A program made the position numbers and the translations under genes. The notes under the pieces were generated by a model, which was given only the letters and a program-made list of their open reading frames with translations, had not been told where the DNA came from and ran no database searches. From assembly GCA_024235735.1 (NCBI GenBank), contig JACKLU010000010.1, forward strand, positions 1 to 64,000: a stretch of DNA of 64,000 nt, given 5' to 3'. Positions within the stretch are counted from its first letter, which is position 1. Each line of letters starts with the position of its first letter. The stretch is from Burkholderiales bacterium (GTDB lineage: Bacteria; Pseudomonadota; Gammaproteobacteria; Burkholderiales; Nitrosomonadaceae). Shown here piece after piece: positions 27,311 to 36,238 of the stretch.

Positions 27311-28915
27311 ATGCACAAACAGCTTAACCAGCATTTTGACACGCTCATCATTGGCAGCGGACTTGCCGGCTTCACACTGGCGCTGAATCTTGATTCAACG
27401 AAACAGATCTGTATTGTCACCAAGCAAACGCTGAATGACAGCGCCAGCGGGTGGGCTCAAGGGGGTATTGCGGCAGCGCTGTCGCCGGAAGATTCTCCGG
27501 AAAAACATGTCCAGGATACACTGATTGCCGGTGCGGGTTTATGCCAGGAATCCACGGTGCGTTTTATCGCCGATCATGCCCGGGAGGCAATCCATTGGCT
27601 GATTGACCAAGGCGTCGAATTCACCCGTGATAACCGCAACGGCACAGGTTATCATTTGACCAAAGAAGGCGGACACAGTGTGCGCCGCATCATTCATAGC
27701 GGTGACGCAACCGGCAATGCCGTTCAGCGCACTTTGATCGAAAAAGTGCGCAATGCGCCCAATATTCAGATTTTTGAGCAGCATATCGCCATTGATCTGA
27801 TCACCAGCGACAAGGCCCGCGATAATTCCGAGCAACAGAACAGACGCTGCCTCGGCGCTTATATTCTGAACAAAACAGATGGTTGCGTAAGAACATTCAC
27901 GGCTCAGCATACGGTTCTGGCGACAGGCGGCGCAAACAAGGTCTATCTCTATACCACCAACCCGGATACCGCCACCGGTGATGGCATCGCGATGGGCTGG
28001 CGTGCAGGCTGCCGGGTCACCAATATGGAATTTATTCAATTTCATCCCACCTGCCTTTACCATCCGCACGCAAAATCCTTCCTCATCAGCGAAGCCGTTC
28101 GCGGCGAAGGCGGTTTGTTGAGACTGTCCAATGGTGAATGTTTCATGGCCCGGCATGACAAGCGCGCCGAGCTCGCGCCACGCGACATCGTCGCGCGCGC
28201 AATCGACTTTGAAATGAAAAAGCGCGGTCTTGATTGTGTTTACCTGGATATTTCACATAAACCCGCTGATTTTTTGCGACAGCATTTTCCGACCATTTAT
28301 GCGCGTTGTCTGGAACTGGGCATCGATCTGACACAGGAACCCATACCGGTGGTACCCGCAGCACATTACACCTGCGGCGGCATTCAAACCGATCAATGCG
28401 GACGTACCGATTTAAACAACCTGTACGCGATTGGAGAAACCGCGCACACAGGACTGCATGGCGCCAACCGTCTGGCCAGTAATTCCCTGCTCGAATGTCT
28501 GGTCATTGGCAGAGCAGCCGCGCAGGACATCAATCATCAGCCAGCCATCACTGCGCCGCAGATTCCGGACTGGGATGAAAGCCGTGTGACCGACGCTGAT
28601 GAAGAAATTGTCATTTCGCATAACTGGGACGAACTGCGCCGGTTTATGTGGAACTATGTCGGTATTGTCAGAACCACCAAGCGCCTGCAACGCGCACAGC
28701 GCAGAATTGAATTGCTGCGCGAGGAAATCAACGAATACTACACCCACTTCAGGGTGAGCAGCGATCTGCTCGAATTGCGCAATCTGGTGGATACCGCGGA
28801 TTTGATCGTTCGCAGCGCATTGTTGCGGCATGAAAGCCGCGGCCTGCACTTCAGCAAAGACTATCCTGATGCATCACATGAAACGGAAGACACTGTGCTG
28901 CAAAAAAATTTGTAA
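27311..28915 (+). CDS. nadB: L-aspartate oxidase NadB
   Basis: This 534-residue flavoprotein oxidises L-aspartate to iminoaspartate, the first step of de novo NAD synthesis. It shows the FAD dinucleotide fold [13 protein letters not shown] at residue 15, [31 protein letters not shown], the active-site region [20 protein letters not shown] and [13 protein letters not shown]. The C-terminal helical domain is complete. Succinate dehydrogenase is excluded by these NadB-specific motifs and by the lack of neighbouring sdh genes. Confidence 0.95.
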   Translation: MHKQLNQHFDTLIIGSGLAGFTLALNLDSTKQICIVTKQTLNDSASGWAQGGIAAALSPEDSPEKHVQDTLIAGAGLCQESTVRFIADHAREAIHWLIDQGVEFTRDNRNGTGYHLTKEGGHSVRRIIHSGDATGNAVQRTLIEKVRNAPNIQIFEQHIAIDLITSDKARDNSEQQNRRCLGAYILNKTDGCVRTFTAQHTVLATGGANKVYLYTTNPDTATGDGIAMGWRAGCRVTNMEFIQFHPTCLYHPHAKSFLISEAVRGEGGLLRLSNGECFMARHDKRAELAPRDIVARAIDFEMKKRGLDCVYLDISHKPADFLRQHFPTIYARCLELGIDLTQEPIPVVPAAHYTCGGIQTDQCGRTDLNNLYAIGETAHTGLHGANRLASNSLLECLVIGRAAAQDINHQPAITAPQIPDWDESRVTDADEEIVISHNWDELRRFMWNYVGIVRTTKRLQRAQRRIELLREEINEYYTHFRVSSDLLELRNLVDTADLIVRSALLRHESRGLHFSKDYPDASHETEDTVLQKNL

Positions 28916-28972
28916 CCGAAGCGCCTTCCAGGAAGCTGCCTGCAGTAAATCCGTCTATTTTCGGACAGTCTC

Positions 28973-29542
28973 CTAGTCATCAATCAACAAATGACCAAAG
29001 AACGCAAAAATACCGATGGCGATTCCCGTAATGAACTGCGCATGCACGCCGTGCGAGAATTTCTTAAGCTCCGCGGGCGAATAGCGCCAGGTTAAAAACA
29101 ATCCGAACAATCCCTGCCAAATAACGAGTCCTAATAAAATCGGGAAAAACAGGATATGGCTGTAGCGTGAAAATCCCATCATGGCTATATGCAGCAGAAT
29201 AACGGCAACAGCCGCGATCCCGAAATAGATATGCGTTCGGTTCAACCAGGCCAGTAGATTGTTCAGCGCCGACGAACTGACCGGCGACACATAATCCGGC
29301 AGCAGGCGTTGCGCCAGCTTACCCTGACCCAGGGCGAGCTTGAGAAAAGTACGGAAATAGATAAACGACAGCAATCCCAGCCCAACCTTTCCGAAAAATT
29401 CACCCACCTCAGTCAGCGCTGTTTCCCGCTCTTCCGGAATGGAATGCACCGCATACGCGTAAATGAAGTAAATCAGCGATATCACCGCGACAATTGCGGT
29501 ATAAATCAGGATATTGCGGATGTTTTTTATTGATCGTCGCAT
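28973..29542 (-). CDS. Five-helix membrane protein, possibly haem-binding
   Basis: This 189-residue protein has membrane segments near residues 10-30, 48-68, 105-125, 130-150 and 165-185. Histidines sit in or at the helices (ILLHIAMM, SHGVHAQF, FFGHLLI), a pattern seen in small b-type cytochromes and ferric-reductase-like proteins. It follows the His/Met-rich periplasmic gene by 69 bp on the same strand. A role in electron transfer or metal handling is inference, and I cannot assign a family. Confidence 0.55.
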   Translation of the reverse strand: MRRSIKNIRNILIYTAIVAVISLIYFIYAYAVHSIPEERETALTEVGEFFGKVGLGLLSFIYFRTFLKLALGQGKLAQRLLPDYVSPVSSSALNNLLAWLNRTHIYFGIAAVAVILLHIAMMGFSRYSHILFFPILLGLVIWQGLFGLFLTWRYSPAELKKFSHGVHAQFITGIAIGIFAFFGHLLIDD

Positions 29543-29611
29543 AAGTAGATATGTTGTTTAATAATGCAAAATGCCGACGCGAGATAAACTTTATTGCAGA
29601 AACACAACAGA

Positions 29612-30091
29612 CTACTTGCTCTCCACCGCATAACCATACACCTTGACCACTTCCCACTTAAAATCGTGAATGGCCGCATCCTCCGCCGGCAGCGCCATGG
29701 AAAGCGCACCTTTGGTTAATGGCGGCAGGTTCATTTTGATTTCATGAATTTTGGTTTCATGCGACATGGCATGCATATCACCCATCATATCCATGTGATG
29801 ATGATCATGAATCGGCTCCATGCTGACCACCAGCCGCGTAATCAAATGCATGCCGTCGCCATTGTATATGCTGCCACTGAAAATTCCCCAGCCGAAACCA
29901 GCGTCAATCTTAAGCTGATCAATGGTGTCGCGCGGTAATTCGTACGAACAGGGCGCCATCGCATCTTCCTGCTGAACACACAACACATCCGCGGAAACCG
30001 TGCACGGTAGAACAAGCAACGCAATGACAGCGCACAGCGCGACATAACAGCGCCTGTTAAAATGTTTATGGAATTCAAGCATCATCATCAC
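29612..30091 (-). CDS. Periplasmic His/Met-rich protein, possible metal binder
   Basis: This 159-residue protein has a signal peptide (VALCAVIALLVLPCTVSAD) and an internal cluster HDHHHMDMMGDMHAMSHETKIH that would bind copper or a similar metal. Two cysteines near the mature start (VLCVQQEDAMAPCSY) may form a disulfide. The start is uncertain because GTG and three ATG codons follow each other at 30091. It lies 73 bp after pstB and may be the end of that operon or a separate unit with the membrane protein behind it. Confidence 0.6.
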   Translation of the reverse strand: MMMMLEFHKHFNRRCYVALCAVIALLVLPCTVSADVLCVQQEDAMAPCSYELPRDTIDQLKIDAGFGWGIFSGSIYNGDGMHLITRLVVSMEPIHDHHHMDMMGDMHAMSHETKIHEIKMNLPPLTKGALSMALPAEDAAIHDFKWEVVKVYGYAVESK

Positions 30092-30164
30092 GCAATACCT
30101 TTTGATAAAAAGACAGATTATAAATCGAATGCCGTCTTATCGCATAAGATCGCGCACCATGATT

Positions 30165-30995
30165 TTATCCCCGGCTGCCATTCACATACGCGGCTGTCAG
30201 TTCATGGCGCGGCGATTCAAAAATCTGCTGACTGCGGCCAAATTCAACGAGCTGCCCGGCGCGTTCCCTGACCCAGAAGAATGCTGCGTAATTGGCAATG
30301 CGCCGGGCCTGCGCCAGATTATGCGTGACAATGACTATGGTATAGCGCCCTTGCAAGCGGCAGATCAGATCTTCCACGACACCCGAAGCCATCGGATCCA
30401 GCGCACTGCACGGTTCATCCATCAGCAGAATTTCAGGATTCAGCGCCAACGCGCGCGCAATGCACAGGCGCTGCTGCTGTCCGCCGGACAGGCTGAGCGC
30501 AGAAGCATCCAGCCGGTCATGCACTTCATTCCACAGACCGACATCGCGCAACACCTGCTCGATAATCGCGGCAACTTCGTTTTTCCGGGTAACGCCATGC
30601 TCATTGAGCGGCAGTGAAAGATTACGCCGGATGGATAACGGAAAAGGAACCGGTTTCTGGAAAACCATGCCGATCCGGCGGCGCAGCGTCTGAACATCGC
30701 AATTCGGATGACGTATATCCTGACCGCCGACCAGAATTTGCCCTGTCACATTGCACCTTGGAATCAGATCGGTCAAGCGGTTGATTGTTGATAGAAAGCT
30801 GGTTTTCCCGCAACCCGATGGCCCGATCAACGCGGTAATGCAACCCTGGTAAATATCGAGTGTAATCGTGTCCAGCGCGGTCTTGCCGTCATACTGCAAT
30901 GACAGATTTCTGACCTGAATCAGCGGATGCGGTACGCAGCACGCCGGCCCGGTTTCCAGCGGTCCGAGTGTAAAGGCATCATGATTGCCATTCAT
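30165..30995 (-). CDS. pstB: Phosphate ABC transporter ATP-binding protein PstB
   Basis: This 276-residue ATPase has Walker A GPSGCGKTSF (about residue 57), signature LSLSGGQQQRLCIARAL, Walker B ILLMDEPCSALDP and the switch His in VIVTHNLAQARR. It powers high-affinity phosphate import through PstCA. Its ATG overlaps the pstA stop by 4 bp. No phoU gene follows, which is unusual for a pst operon. The closely related tungstate/phosphonate ATPases are excluded by the operon context. Confidence 0.93.
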   Translation of the reverse strand: MNGNHDAFTLGPLETGPACCVPHPLIQVRNLSLQYDGKTALDTITLDIYQGCITALIGPSGCGKTSFLSTINRLTDLIPRCNVTGQILVGGQDIRHPNCDVQTLRRRIGMVFQKPVPFPLSIRRNLSLPLNEHGVTRKNEVAAIIEQVLRDVGLWNEVHDRLDASALSLSGGQQQRLCIARALALNPEILLMDEPCSALDPMASGVVEDLICRLQGRYTIVIVTHNLAQARRIANYAAFFWVRERAGQLVEFGRSQQIFESPRHELTAAYVNGSRG

Positions 30996-31861
30996 GTGAG
31001 AATACGCCTGCGTTGTAGTCCATGTGCAAACATCATGGCCAGACTATTAATACCGAGCAACAGACTCACCAGCACCAGCGCAGCGGCATAGGCCGGCATG
31101 TCGCCACCCGGCACATTCATCGACAAATCGAAAATGTGCAATGCCAGCGCACGGCCGGAGTCGAGCAGCGAGTCCGGCATGCGATCGACATAACCGCTGG
31201 TGAACAGCAACGCCGCTGTCTCAGCCAGCGCACGCCCGATACCGATCAGCAGTCCCGCGGCAAGTGCAGGCGCAGCCGCCGGAAATATCAGGTGAATCAA
31301 CGCAGCCGTGCGCGTCATACCTAACGCGGCTGCCGACAACCGGTACGCATCGGGCACTGCTCGCATACCGGCTTCGGCGGTGCTGGTCAGAATCGGCAGC
31401 AGCATGCAGGCAAGCGTCAGTCCGCCGGACAGAATGGAAAATCCGAAACCCAGGTAAATACTGAAAAAAGCATTGCCGAATAACCCAAACACAATCGAAG
31501 GTACGCCCGCCAGCACATACAGACTGAAACGCACTATTCTGCCGAAGCGGCTGTCAATCGGCACAAATTCGGCCAGCAATACCGCTGTCGCCCAAGCCAG
31601 CGGGATTGCGGCAATCAGCGCGATCAACAGAATCAGCAAGGTGGATACCAAAATCGAAGCAATACCACCGGAACGCCCGGCATCGCGCGGCGATTCGGTC
31701 AAAAATGTCCAGGACAGATGCGCCATGCCGCCTTGCACGAGATCGGCCAGCAACCACACAAATACCGCGCTGACCAGCAATACCGCCAGATACATCAGGC
31801 CTTGCAGGGAAAAATCGCGAATTTTCTGTCTGACGGACACCGGTATGATGATTTCAGGCAT
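30992..31861 (-). CDS. pstA: Phosphate ABC transporter permease PstA
   Basis: This 289-residue permease has six membrane segments and the EAA-type loop MRAVPDAYRLSAAALGMTRTAALIHLIFP. I chose the ATG at 31861, preceded by GAAAGG. The longer frame begins at a TTG (31888) deep inside pstC. The gene overlaps pstC by 8 bp and pstB by 4 bp, so translation is coupled along the operon. Confidence 0.9.
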   Translation of the reverse strand: MPEIIIPVSVRQKIRDFSLQGLMYLAVLLVSAVFVWLLADLVQGGMAHLSWTFLTESPRDAGRSGGIASILVSTLLILLIALIAAIPLAWATAVLLAEFVPIDSRFGRIVRFSLYVLAGVPSIVFGLFGNAFFSIYLGFGFSILSGGLTLACMLLPILTSTAEAGMRAVPDAYRLSAAALGMTRTAALIHLIFPAAAPALAAGLLIGIGRALAETAALLFTSGYVDRMPDSLLDSGRALALHIFDLSMNVPGGDMPAYAAALVLVSLLLGINSLAMMFAHGLQRRRILT

Positions 31862-32708
31862 GACGATGCCTTTCGAATAATCCGGCAAGCACCGACAACA
31901 CCATCACCAGCGCCATCAGCAACAATCCCGAGACAAACAGAACAGCGCGGTGATCGTCCATGGCATACGCCATTTCCAGTGCGATATTGGCGGCCAGCGT
32001 ACGCACGGGATCGAAAATTGATTCAGGATATTGCACGACATTGCCCGCAACCATGAGCACCGCCATAGTTTCACCGAGTGCGCGCGCCGCAGCGAGAATA
32101 ATTCCGGCGATAATACCGTTACGTGCGGCAGGCAGCGCAACGCCAACGATCATACCCCAACGGGACAACCCCAGCGCAGCGGCATTGCGCAACAGCGCAT
32201 CCGGAACAGCCACAAACGCGGTATAAGCTGTCAGCGTAATCATCGGCAGCACCATCAGCGTCAATACCAGTACGGCAGCCAGCAAGCTCGCGCCGGGAGG
32301 ATGCCATTCGTTGATCAAAGGCGCCAGCGTCGTCAGACCCCAGAAACCGAAAACGACCGACGGAATTCCGGCCAGCAATTCAATCAGCCGCTTATACACC
32401 GCCGCCAGACGCGGCGATGCAAAAAAGACAATGAACACGGCCGAAGCCAGCCCCAAAGGCACTGCCAGCATAAGCGCCCCGCTACTTGCCAGCAACGTGG
32501 CCAGCAGCATGGGCATCAAATGGTATGCGCCTTCCAGCGGATGCCACGCTGCATCGGTCACGAACCTTATCAGCGACAACCCGGTCAAGGCAGGCCAGGA
32601 CTCGAACAACAGAAACACCAGAATCAGCAGCATCACCAGCGCGGTCAACGTTGCACCGCCCCGCAAAACCCAGACCAGCAACCTGTCAGCCTGCATCCGG
32701 CGGAACAA
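31854..32708 (-). CDS. pstC: Phosphate ABC transporter permease PstC
   Basis: This permease of about 284 residues has membrane segments near residues 15-35, 65-90, 100-120, 135-160, 195-220 and 250-275 and the loop ALLRNAAALGLSRWGMIVGVALP. The longest frame starts at TTG 32708 with GAGGCG upstream; an ATG at 32696 is the alternative. It overlaps the 3' end of pstS. With PstA it forms the channel for periplasmic phosphate delivered by PstS. Confidence 0.9.
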   Translation of the reverse strand: MFRRMQADRLLVWVLRGGATLTALVMLLILVFLLFESWPALTGLSLIRFVTDAAWHPLEGAYHLMPMLLATLLASSGALMLAVPLGLASAVFIVFFASPRLAAVYKRLIELLAGIPSVVFGFWGLTTLAPLINEWHPPGASLLAAVLVLTLMVLPMITLTAYTAFVAVPDALLRNAAALGLSRWGMIVGVALPAARNGIIAGIILAAARALGETMAVLMVAGNVVQYPESIFDPVRTLAANIALEMAYAMDDHRAVLFVSGLLLMALVMVLSVLAGLFERHRHA

Positions 32709-33546
32709 AATACTGCGCCTCGATCAGATCATGCACCTGCGCGGATTGCGCGAAGGTAATGAATCGCCGCGCCAGCCCCTGCGGTACACCGGCCGTGATC
32801 AGGTTGAGCGGGCGTGATAATGGGAAGTTTCCATTGCGCACATTGTCCACGGAAGCCGCGACACCCCCCAGCGCCAGCAGGCGCAGCGGAACACCGCGCC
32901 GGGATTCATATTCCGCAGCGCCGATAGAGACGTAACCGATTGCATTACGATTACCGGTTACCGTTTTGATGCCCTGCGCGTTATCACCGATGATGACATG
33001 CGGCCGGATGACGCTGTTTCTCAGTTGAAAATATTCCAGAAACAGCTCCAGCGTGGAACGCCCTTCCGCCTTGTTGACCACGGTAATCCGCGCATCGTCC
33101 CCGCCGACAGCGCTCCAGCGCGTGATTCTACCCGTGAAGATATCGACGATCTGCCGTCTGCTGAGTGAAACCACCGGATTGCGCGCGTGCACAATCAGAC
33201 CGATGCCATCCAGCGCGATGGTATGCGCATGCAGATCCTCTTCACCCGGCTTCAGCGCGCGCGACACCATGCCAATATCCGCGACGCCTTTGCGTACATC
33301 GTTGATGCCGCGCGATGATCCGCCGGTCTGCACGTCGATGCGCACGCCGGGGAATTGCGCTTCAAACCGCCGCGCGATCTCATTGACCAGCGGCGCAACC
33401 GTGCTCGAACCGGTCAGCGTCAGCCGTTGCGCCGCGGCATGCGCGGTTGTCACTGAAAACACCAGCAATCCGGCGATAATCACACAAATGAACGTCCGAT
33501 AAAACCGTAAATGACCATCCGCGCTGATGTGTAGGGACATTCTCAT
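32686..33546 (-). CDS. pstS: Phosphate-binding protein PstS-like
   Basis: This 286-residue periplasmic protein has a signal peptide ending near AHAAA and the phosphate-binding start LTGSSTVAPLVNEIARRF. QTGGSSRGINDVRKGVADIGMVSR and NAIGYVSIGAAEY follow, typical of the shorter PstS-2 type. The ATG overlaps the stop of the upstream DUF547 gene (ATGA). It leads the transporter genes pstCAB. Confidence 0.88.
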   Translation of the reverse strand: MRMSLHISADGHLRFYRTFICVIIAGLLVFSVTTAHAAAQRLTLTGSSTVAPLVNEIARRFEAQFPGVRIDVQTGGSSRGINDVRKGVADIGMVSRALKPGEEDLHAHTIALDGIGLIVHARNPVVSLSRRQIVDIFTGRITRWSAVGGDDARITVVNKAEGRSTLELFLEYFQLRNSVIRPHVIIGDNAQGIKTVTGNRNAIGYVSIGAAEYESRRGVPLRLLALGGVAASVDNVRNGNFPLSRPLNLITAGVPQGLARRFITFAQSAQVHDLIEAQYFVPPDAG

Positions 33547-34370
33547 TTCTTATGATTCAATTTCCAATCGTAATCCAGATAGCGCACTTTGAAATTACCC
33601 GTCGCAACCGCCATTTTCTCCTGCGCGTTGTCAGTCAGGCTATCCGCGTAATGCACGAGAAAATGATTCAACGAATGCCAGCCGCCCCATCCGCGTTCAA
33701 AATCCTCGGTATACCAGTCGAATATTTTCGATATTTCCAGATCACCGGTCGAGGCATTAAAGCGATTGCGCGTACGATCCTGCAGAAACGCCCGGGTAAC
33801 AGCTTCCAGTTGCTGATCGAGCTTCTCGGCGACAAAAGCTTCGTTCAACAAGCCGGGACACCCGATTGATGCGCAGTTCACCGCGAAATGAATGCGCGGC
33901 TCGTTATAATCGCCGGGATTACGGATCAGGCCATGCTCAATATCATCCAACGAACGTTTTTGGCCGAGCAGCGGCACGAACTCCTTTTTCCAGGGGCTGC
34001 TCAAAAAGGAACCCAGATCCTTGATCGAATCGAGTTTCGGATAGCGTGTCAGAATCAGCTCGACGGTAAATGCATTATACGCATTAATCAGAAACGCCAG
34101 TTGCTCCGGCTTGCTCCAGCCCGCGAATACGGCTTCATTCACCGCCGATAATTGCGCCAGATAACGCTGCAACACCGGACGATCCTGCAGAAAAGCGGCA
34201 TAATCGACCTGACTCGCCCGCCCCTGATTGATCATCACGACATGTTCGTGCAGCAACCCATCCCAGAGCCTGTGCGTATGATCAAACTGCTGCGCAGCAG
34301 CAGTGCCGGCAAACAGCCAGAAAAACAACCACACCGGTAAAGTCCGGGTCAAGCGCATCATCCGTTTCAT
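33543..34370 (-). CDS. DUF547 domain protein, exported
   Basis: This 275-residue protein has a signal peptide (LPVWLFFWLFAGTAAAQ) and a complete DUF547 domain. Visible parts are QLAFLINAYNAFTVELILTRYP, FVPLLGQKRSLDDIEHGLIR and the conserved HFAVNCASIGCPGL. DUF547 proteins have no settled biochemical role. Here it is the first gene of the pst operon and overlaps pstS by 4 bp, which suggests co-expression in phosphate limitation. Confidence 0.82.
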   Translation of the reverse strand: MKRMMRLTRTLPVWLFFWLFAGTAAAQQFDHTHRLWDGLLHEHVVMINQGRASQVDYAAFLQDRPVLQRYLAQLSAVNEAVFAGWSKPEQLAFLINAYNAFTVELILTRYPKLDSIKDLGSFLSSPWKKEFVPLLGQKRSLDDIEHGLIRNPGDYNEPRIHFAVNCASIGCPGLLNEAFVAEKLDQQLEAVTRAFLQDRTRNRFNASTGDLEISKIFDWYTEDFERGWGGWHSLNHFLVHYADSLTDNAQEKMAVATGNFKVRYLDYDWKLNHKK

Positions 34371-34414
34371 GCTTCATGCCTCATGTATAGAAATGTTCAT
34401 TGATTATATTTGAA

Positions 34415-34555
34415 GAGACCTTTGCACGGTTACTACGCGGCACGATAATCGCGTTAAAAATTTGCGAAAAATGCTCATTTACCCCGTGTAAACTCCGCTT
34501 TTTCGCAAATTTTTACCTTATTCTCGCACCGCTCATGACTCCGTGCAAAGGTCTC
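34415..34555. repeat. 141-bp MITE-like element with GAGACCTTTGCACGG ends
   Basis: Terminal inverted repeats GAGACCTTTGCACGG (34415-34429) and their exact complement (34541-34555) are flanked by TTGAA on both sides (34410-34414 and 34556-34560). Inside, AAAAATTTGCGAAAAA and its complement form a long inner stem around a core shared with the repeats at 23.4 and 43.5 kb. The GAGACCTTTGCA end resembles that of IS5-group elements, by memory. There is no coding frame. Confidence 0.8.
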
Positions 34556-34847
34556 TTGAAGAAATTTACCCGGTGAAGTTGCCTGCTTTAATCGATGCCG
34601 ACGGGAAATGCTTACGCGCTGATACAGAATGCACCGCAATTCATGGGCCTCTGCAACCGATCTAACCTGAAAGCTAAAACATGCGGCATCAGCGGATTGA
34701 ATCCTGATGCTTTCCATTCCTGAATACTCGCTTAAGTATATTCTTTTGTTCACCATCATCTCACAAGTATTGCGTCGAACTGGTCAGACATTTACGCTTG
34801 GTCAGTGACGCAATGGCGTAGTCCTTGTCCGGAAAACAGGTGATCTT

Positions 34848-35117
34848 TTATACCGATCGGAGTGCGGCTTCGCGGTTATGGCCAAAAGCTTCTTTTAACA
34901 CCGCCTGTATCAGTTGTTCGGCGTGGACCTGGTTCTGGGTGATTTGGGTTTCCAGCTGGTCGCAGAGGGCAAGCAGTTTTTCGACTTTGTTGACGATTAC
35001 TTGTTGTTCTTCTACAGAGGGAAGGGGGAGCAACAGTGTCTTAATATTATCTCTCGAAAGTTCGAATCGATAAGGCGTAAGGAAATCACCTAATTTGACT
35101 GAATTCCAAAAAGCCAC
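34848..35117 (-). pseudogene. hsdS: Type I restriction specificity subunit HsdS, C-terminal fragment
   Basis: The frame ends with the typical HsdS second conserved region and coiled coil: LPLPSVEEQQVIVNKVEKLLALCDQLE then TQNQVHAEQLIQAVLKEAFG. Only about 89 residues remain of a usual 400 or so. Both target-recognition domains are gone apart from a short piece. The gene lies directly after an HsdM-like tail, so it is the relic of an hsdMS pair. Confidence 0.85.
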
Positions 35118-35153
35118 TACACCGCCCCCATTCCAAGAAACGCCAACTTCAAA

Positions 35154-35234
35154 TCATAACCCATTATTTTTTTCCTCAAGCAAACGCCGCTCGCATTCCA
35201 GCTCGGCGATCAATTCCGCTTCCGTGGGCAGTTC
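35154..35234 (-). pseudogene. C-terminal scrap resembling HsdM
   Basis: The 26 codons before the stop at 35154 read ELPTEAELIAELECERRL then LEEKNNGL, like the charged C-terminal helix of type I methylases. The scrap begins exactly at the REP end of the adjacent RAYT module. The rest of hsdM is not in the window, so the module or a deletion ending at it removed the gene. Confidence 0.5.
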
Positions 35235-35868
35235 GGTAGGATGCGGTGAGGCACGAACCGCATCGTTCGGGTCATTCCCTTGCCACCCTATCCGACAAAT
35301 CGACTCCATTACCCCAATTTTCAGCATAAACTCCAGCGATCACATAACGATGGAAGCTCGAATGCGGCCACTCTTTAACGCAACGCACCCAACCATGCTT
35401 GACGGGATCCCAGTGAATATAGTCCATGTGTTGCCGATAATCGGTTTCATCTCGAATCAGGTGCTCCCAAAATCGCCGTTGCCATAAACCGCGTTCTCCT
35501 CGGCCTGTTCGACTTTTCGAAATCCTCTCGCCTTTGGCAATCTGTCGGGAAAAATGCGCCTTGATAAGTCCCCAGCGCATGGAAAAATCTGAGTCGCCCT
35601 CCGGTAGAGTCCAGATGCAATGTAAATGATCCGGCAATATGCCGACCGCATCAATCTTGAAGAGATGTTTGCGTTTCACATGACTAAACGCTGTCCTTAA
35701 ACCATCAATATGATCGGTCAATAGCCGGTTGCCGCGACGCTCGGCTAAATTGACCGTAAAAAACCAAGTGGCTCCGGGATGTTGAAGGCGGCGATATTCT
35801 GTCATCGATTACCTTTGTTCATTCGCTTTTCTCGAACGATGCGGTTCGTGCCTCACCGCATCCTACCG
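35234..35868. mobile_element. REP-RAYT-REP module, copy 1
   Basis: A 635-bp unit holds one RAYT gene and is closed on each side by the same REP sequence in inverted orientation. The REP hairpins are GATGCGGT/ACCGCATC at 35240-35264 and 35838-35862, and the identical part extends over about 36 bp. The whole unit recurs at 37316-37919 in different surroundings, which suggests it moved as one piece. Confidence 0.85.
35272..35805 (-). CDS. REP-associated tyrosine transposase (RAYT)
   Basis: This 177-residue protein of the Y1/HUH transposase superfamily has the metal-binding HLH in LPDHLHCIWTLP and the catalytic Tyr in DYIHWDPVKHGWV. The C-terminus follows the RAYT pattern WPHSSFHRYV. RAYTs cut REP hairpins as single strands and are domesticated in many proteobacteria. 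This copy looks intact and lies inside inverted REP sequences. Its ATG is at 35805. Confidence 0.9.
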   Translation of the reverse strand: MTEYRRLQHPGATWFFTVNLAERRGNRLLTDHIDGLRTAFSHVKRKHLFKIDAVGILPDHLHCIWTLPEGDSDFSMRWGLIKAHFSRQIAKGERISKSRTGRGERGLWQRRFWEHLIRDETDYRQHMDYIHWDPVKHGWVRCVKEWPHSSFHRYVIAGVYAENWGNGVDLSDRVARE

Positions 35869-36036
35869 GGCTACCAAACCCGCTATGGTGCACAGCAAGA
35901 TGTGTTGCAGTATATCGCTGTGTTTTATAACAACCAAAGGCTGCATTCATACCTTGGCTACAAAAACCCAAACCAATATGAAGCAGAAGTGACAAGATCG
36001 ATGAGCGTTGCTTAACTGGGGTGTCCGGTTTTACTT
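35869..36036 (+). pseudogene. IS3 OrfB C-terminal fragment with right end
   Basis: YQTRYGAQQDVLQYIAVFYNNQRLHSYLGYKNPNQYEAE matches the end of the intact OrfB at 4497-5363 in overlapping short motifs. The stop is at 36013-36015 and the IS right end GTGTCCGGTTTTACTTGACCA follows. The fragment begins at the REP boundary of RAYT module 1, which therefore replaced or deleted the rest. Confidence 0.88.
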
Positions 36037-36049
36037 GACCATATCAGAT

Positions 36050-36215
36050 TATTCCTGACAATCTATTGTTCACCCGATCCAGGTTTTTCCGGAATTCGGC
36101 ATAAGCCGGATAACGTTCGTTCAGTTCCTGCAACAATTACTTTGACTGGCAATAAAACAATTCTGCATGTTCAGGATTCTGAAGCTTTGCGGCATTACGG
36201 ATTCTTTATCATCAT
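36050..36215 (-). pseudogene. Unidentified coding remnant
   Basis: On this strand NAAKLQNPEHAELFYCQSK, a stop, and LLQELNERYPAYAEF then RKNLDRVNNRLSG are readable in one frame. The composition is clearly protein-like. It is cut by the IS3 fragment. I do not recognise the family. Confidence 0.35.
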
Positions 36216-36238
36216 CGGTCGCTACCGAAATTCAACGC

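Noticed and set aside
34475..34759. 94-residue minus-strand frame
   Set aside because: It runs through the MITE at 34415-34555 and shows no recognisable domain. It may be a gene end altered by the insertion, but cannot be supported as a gene.
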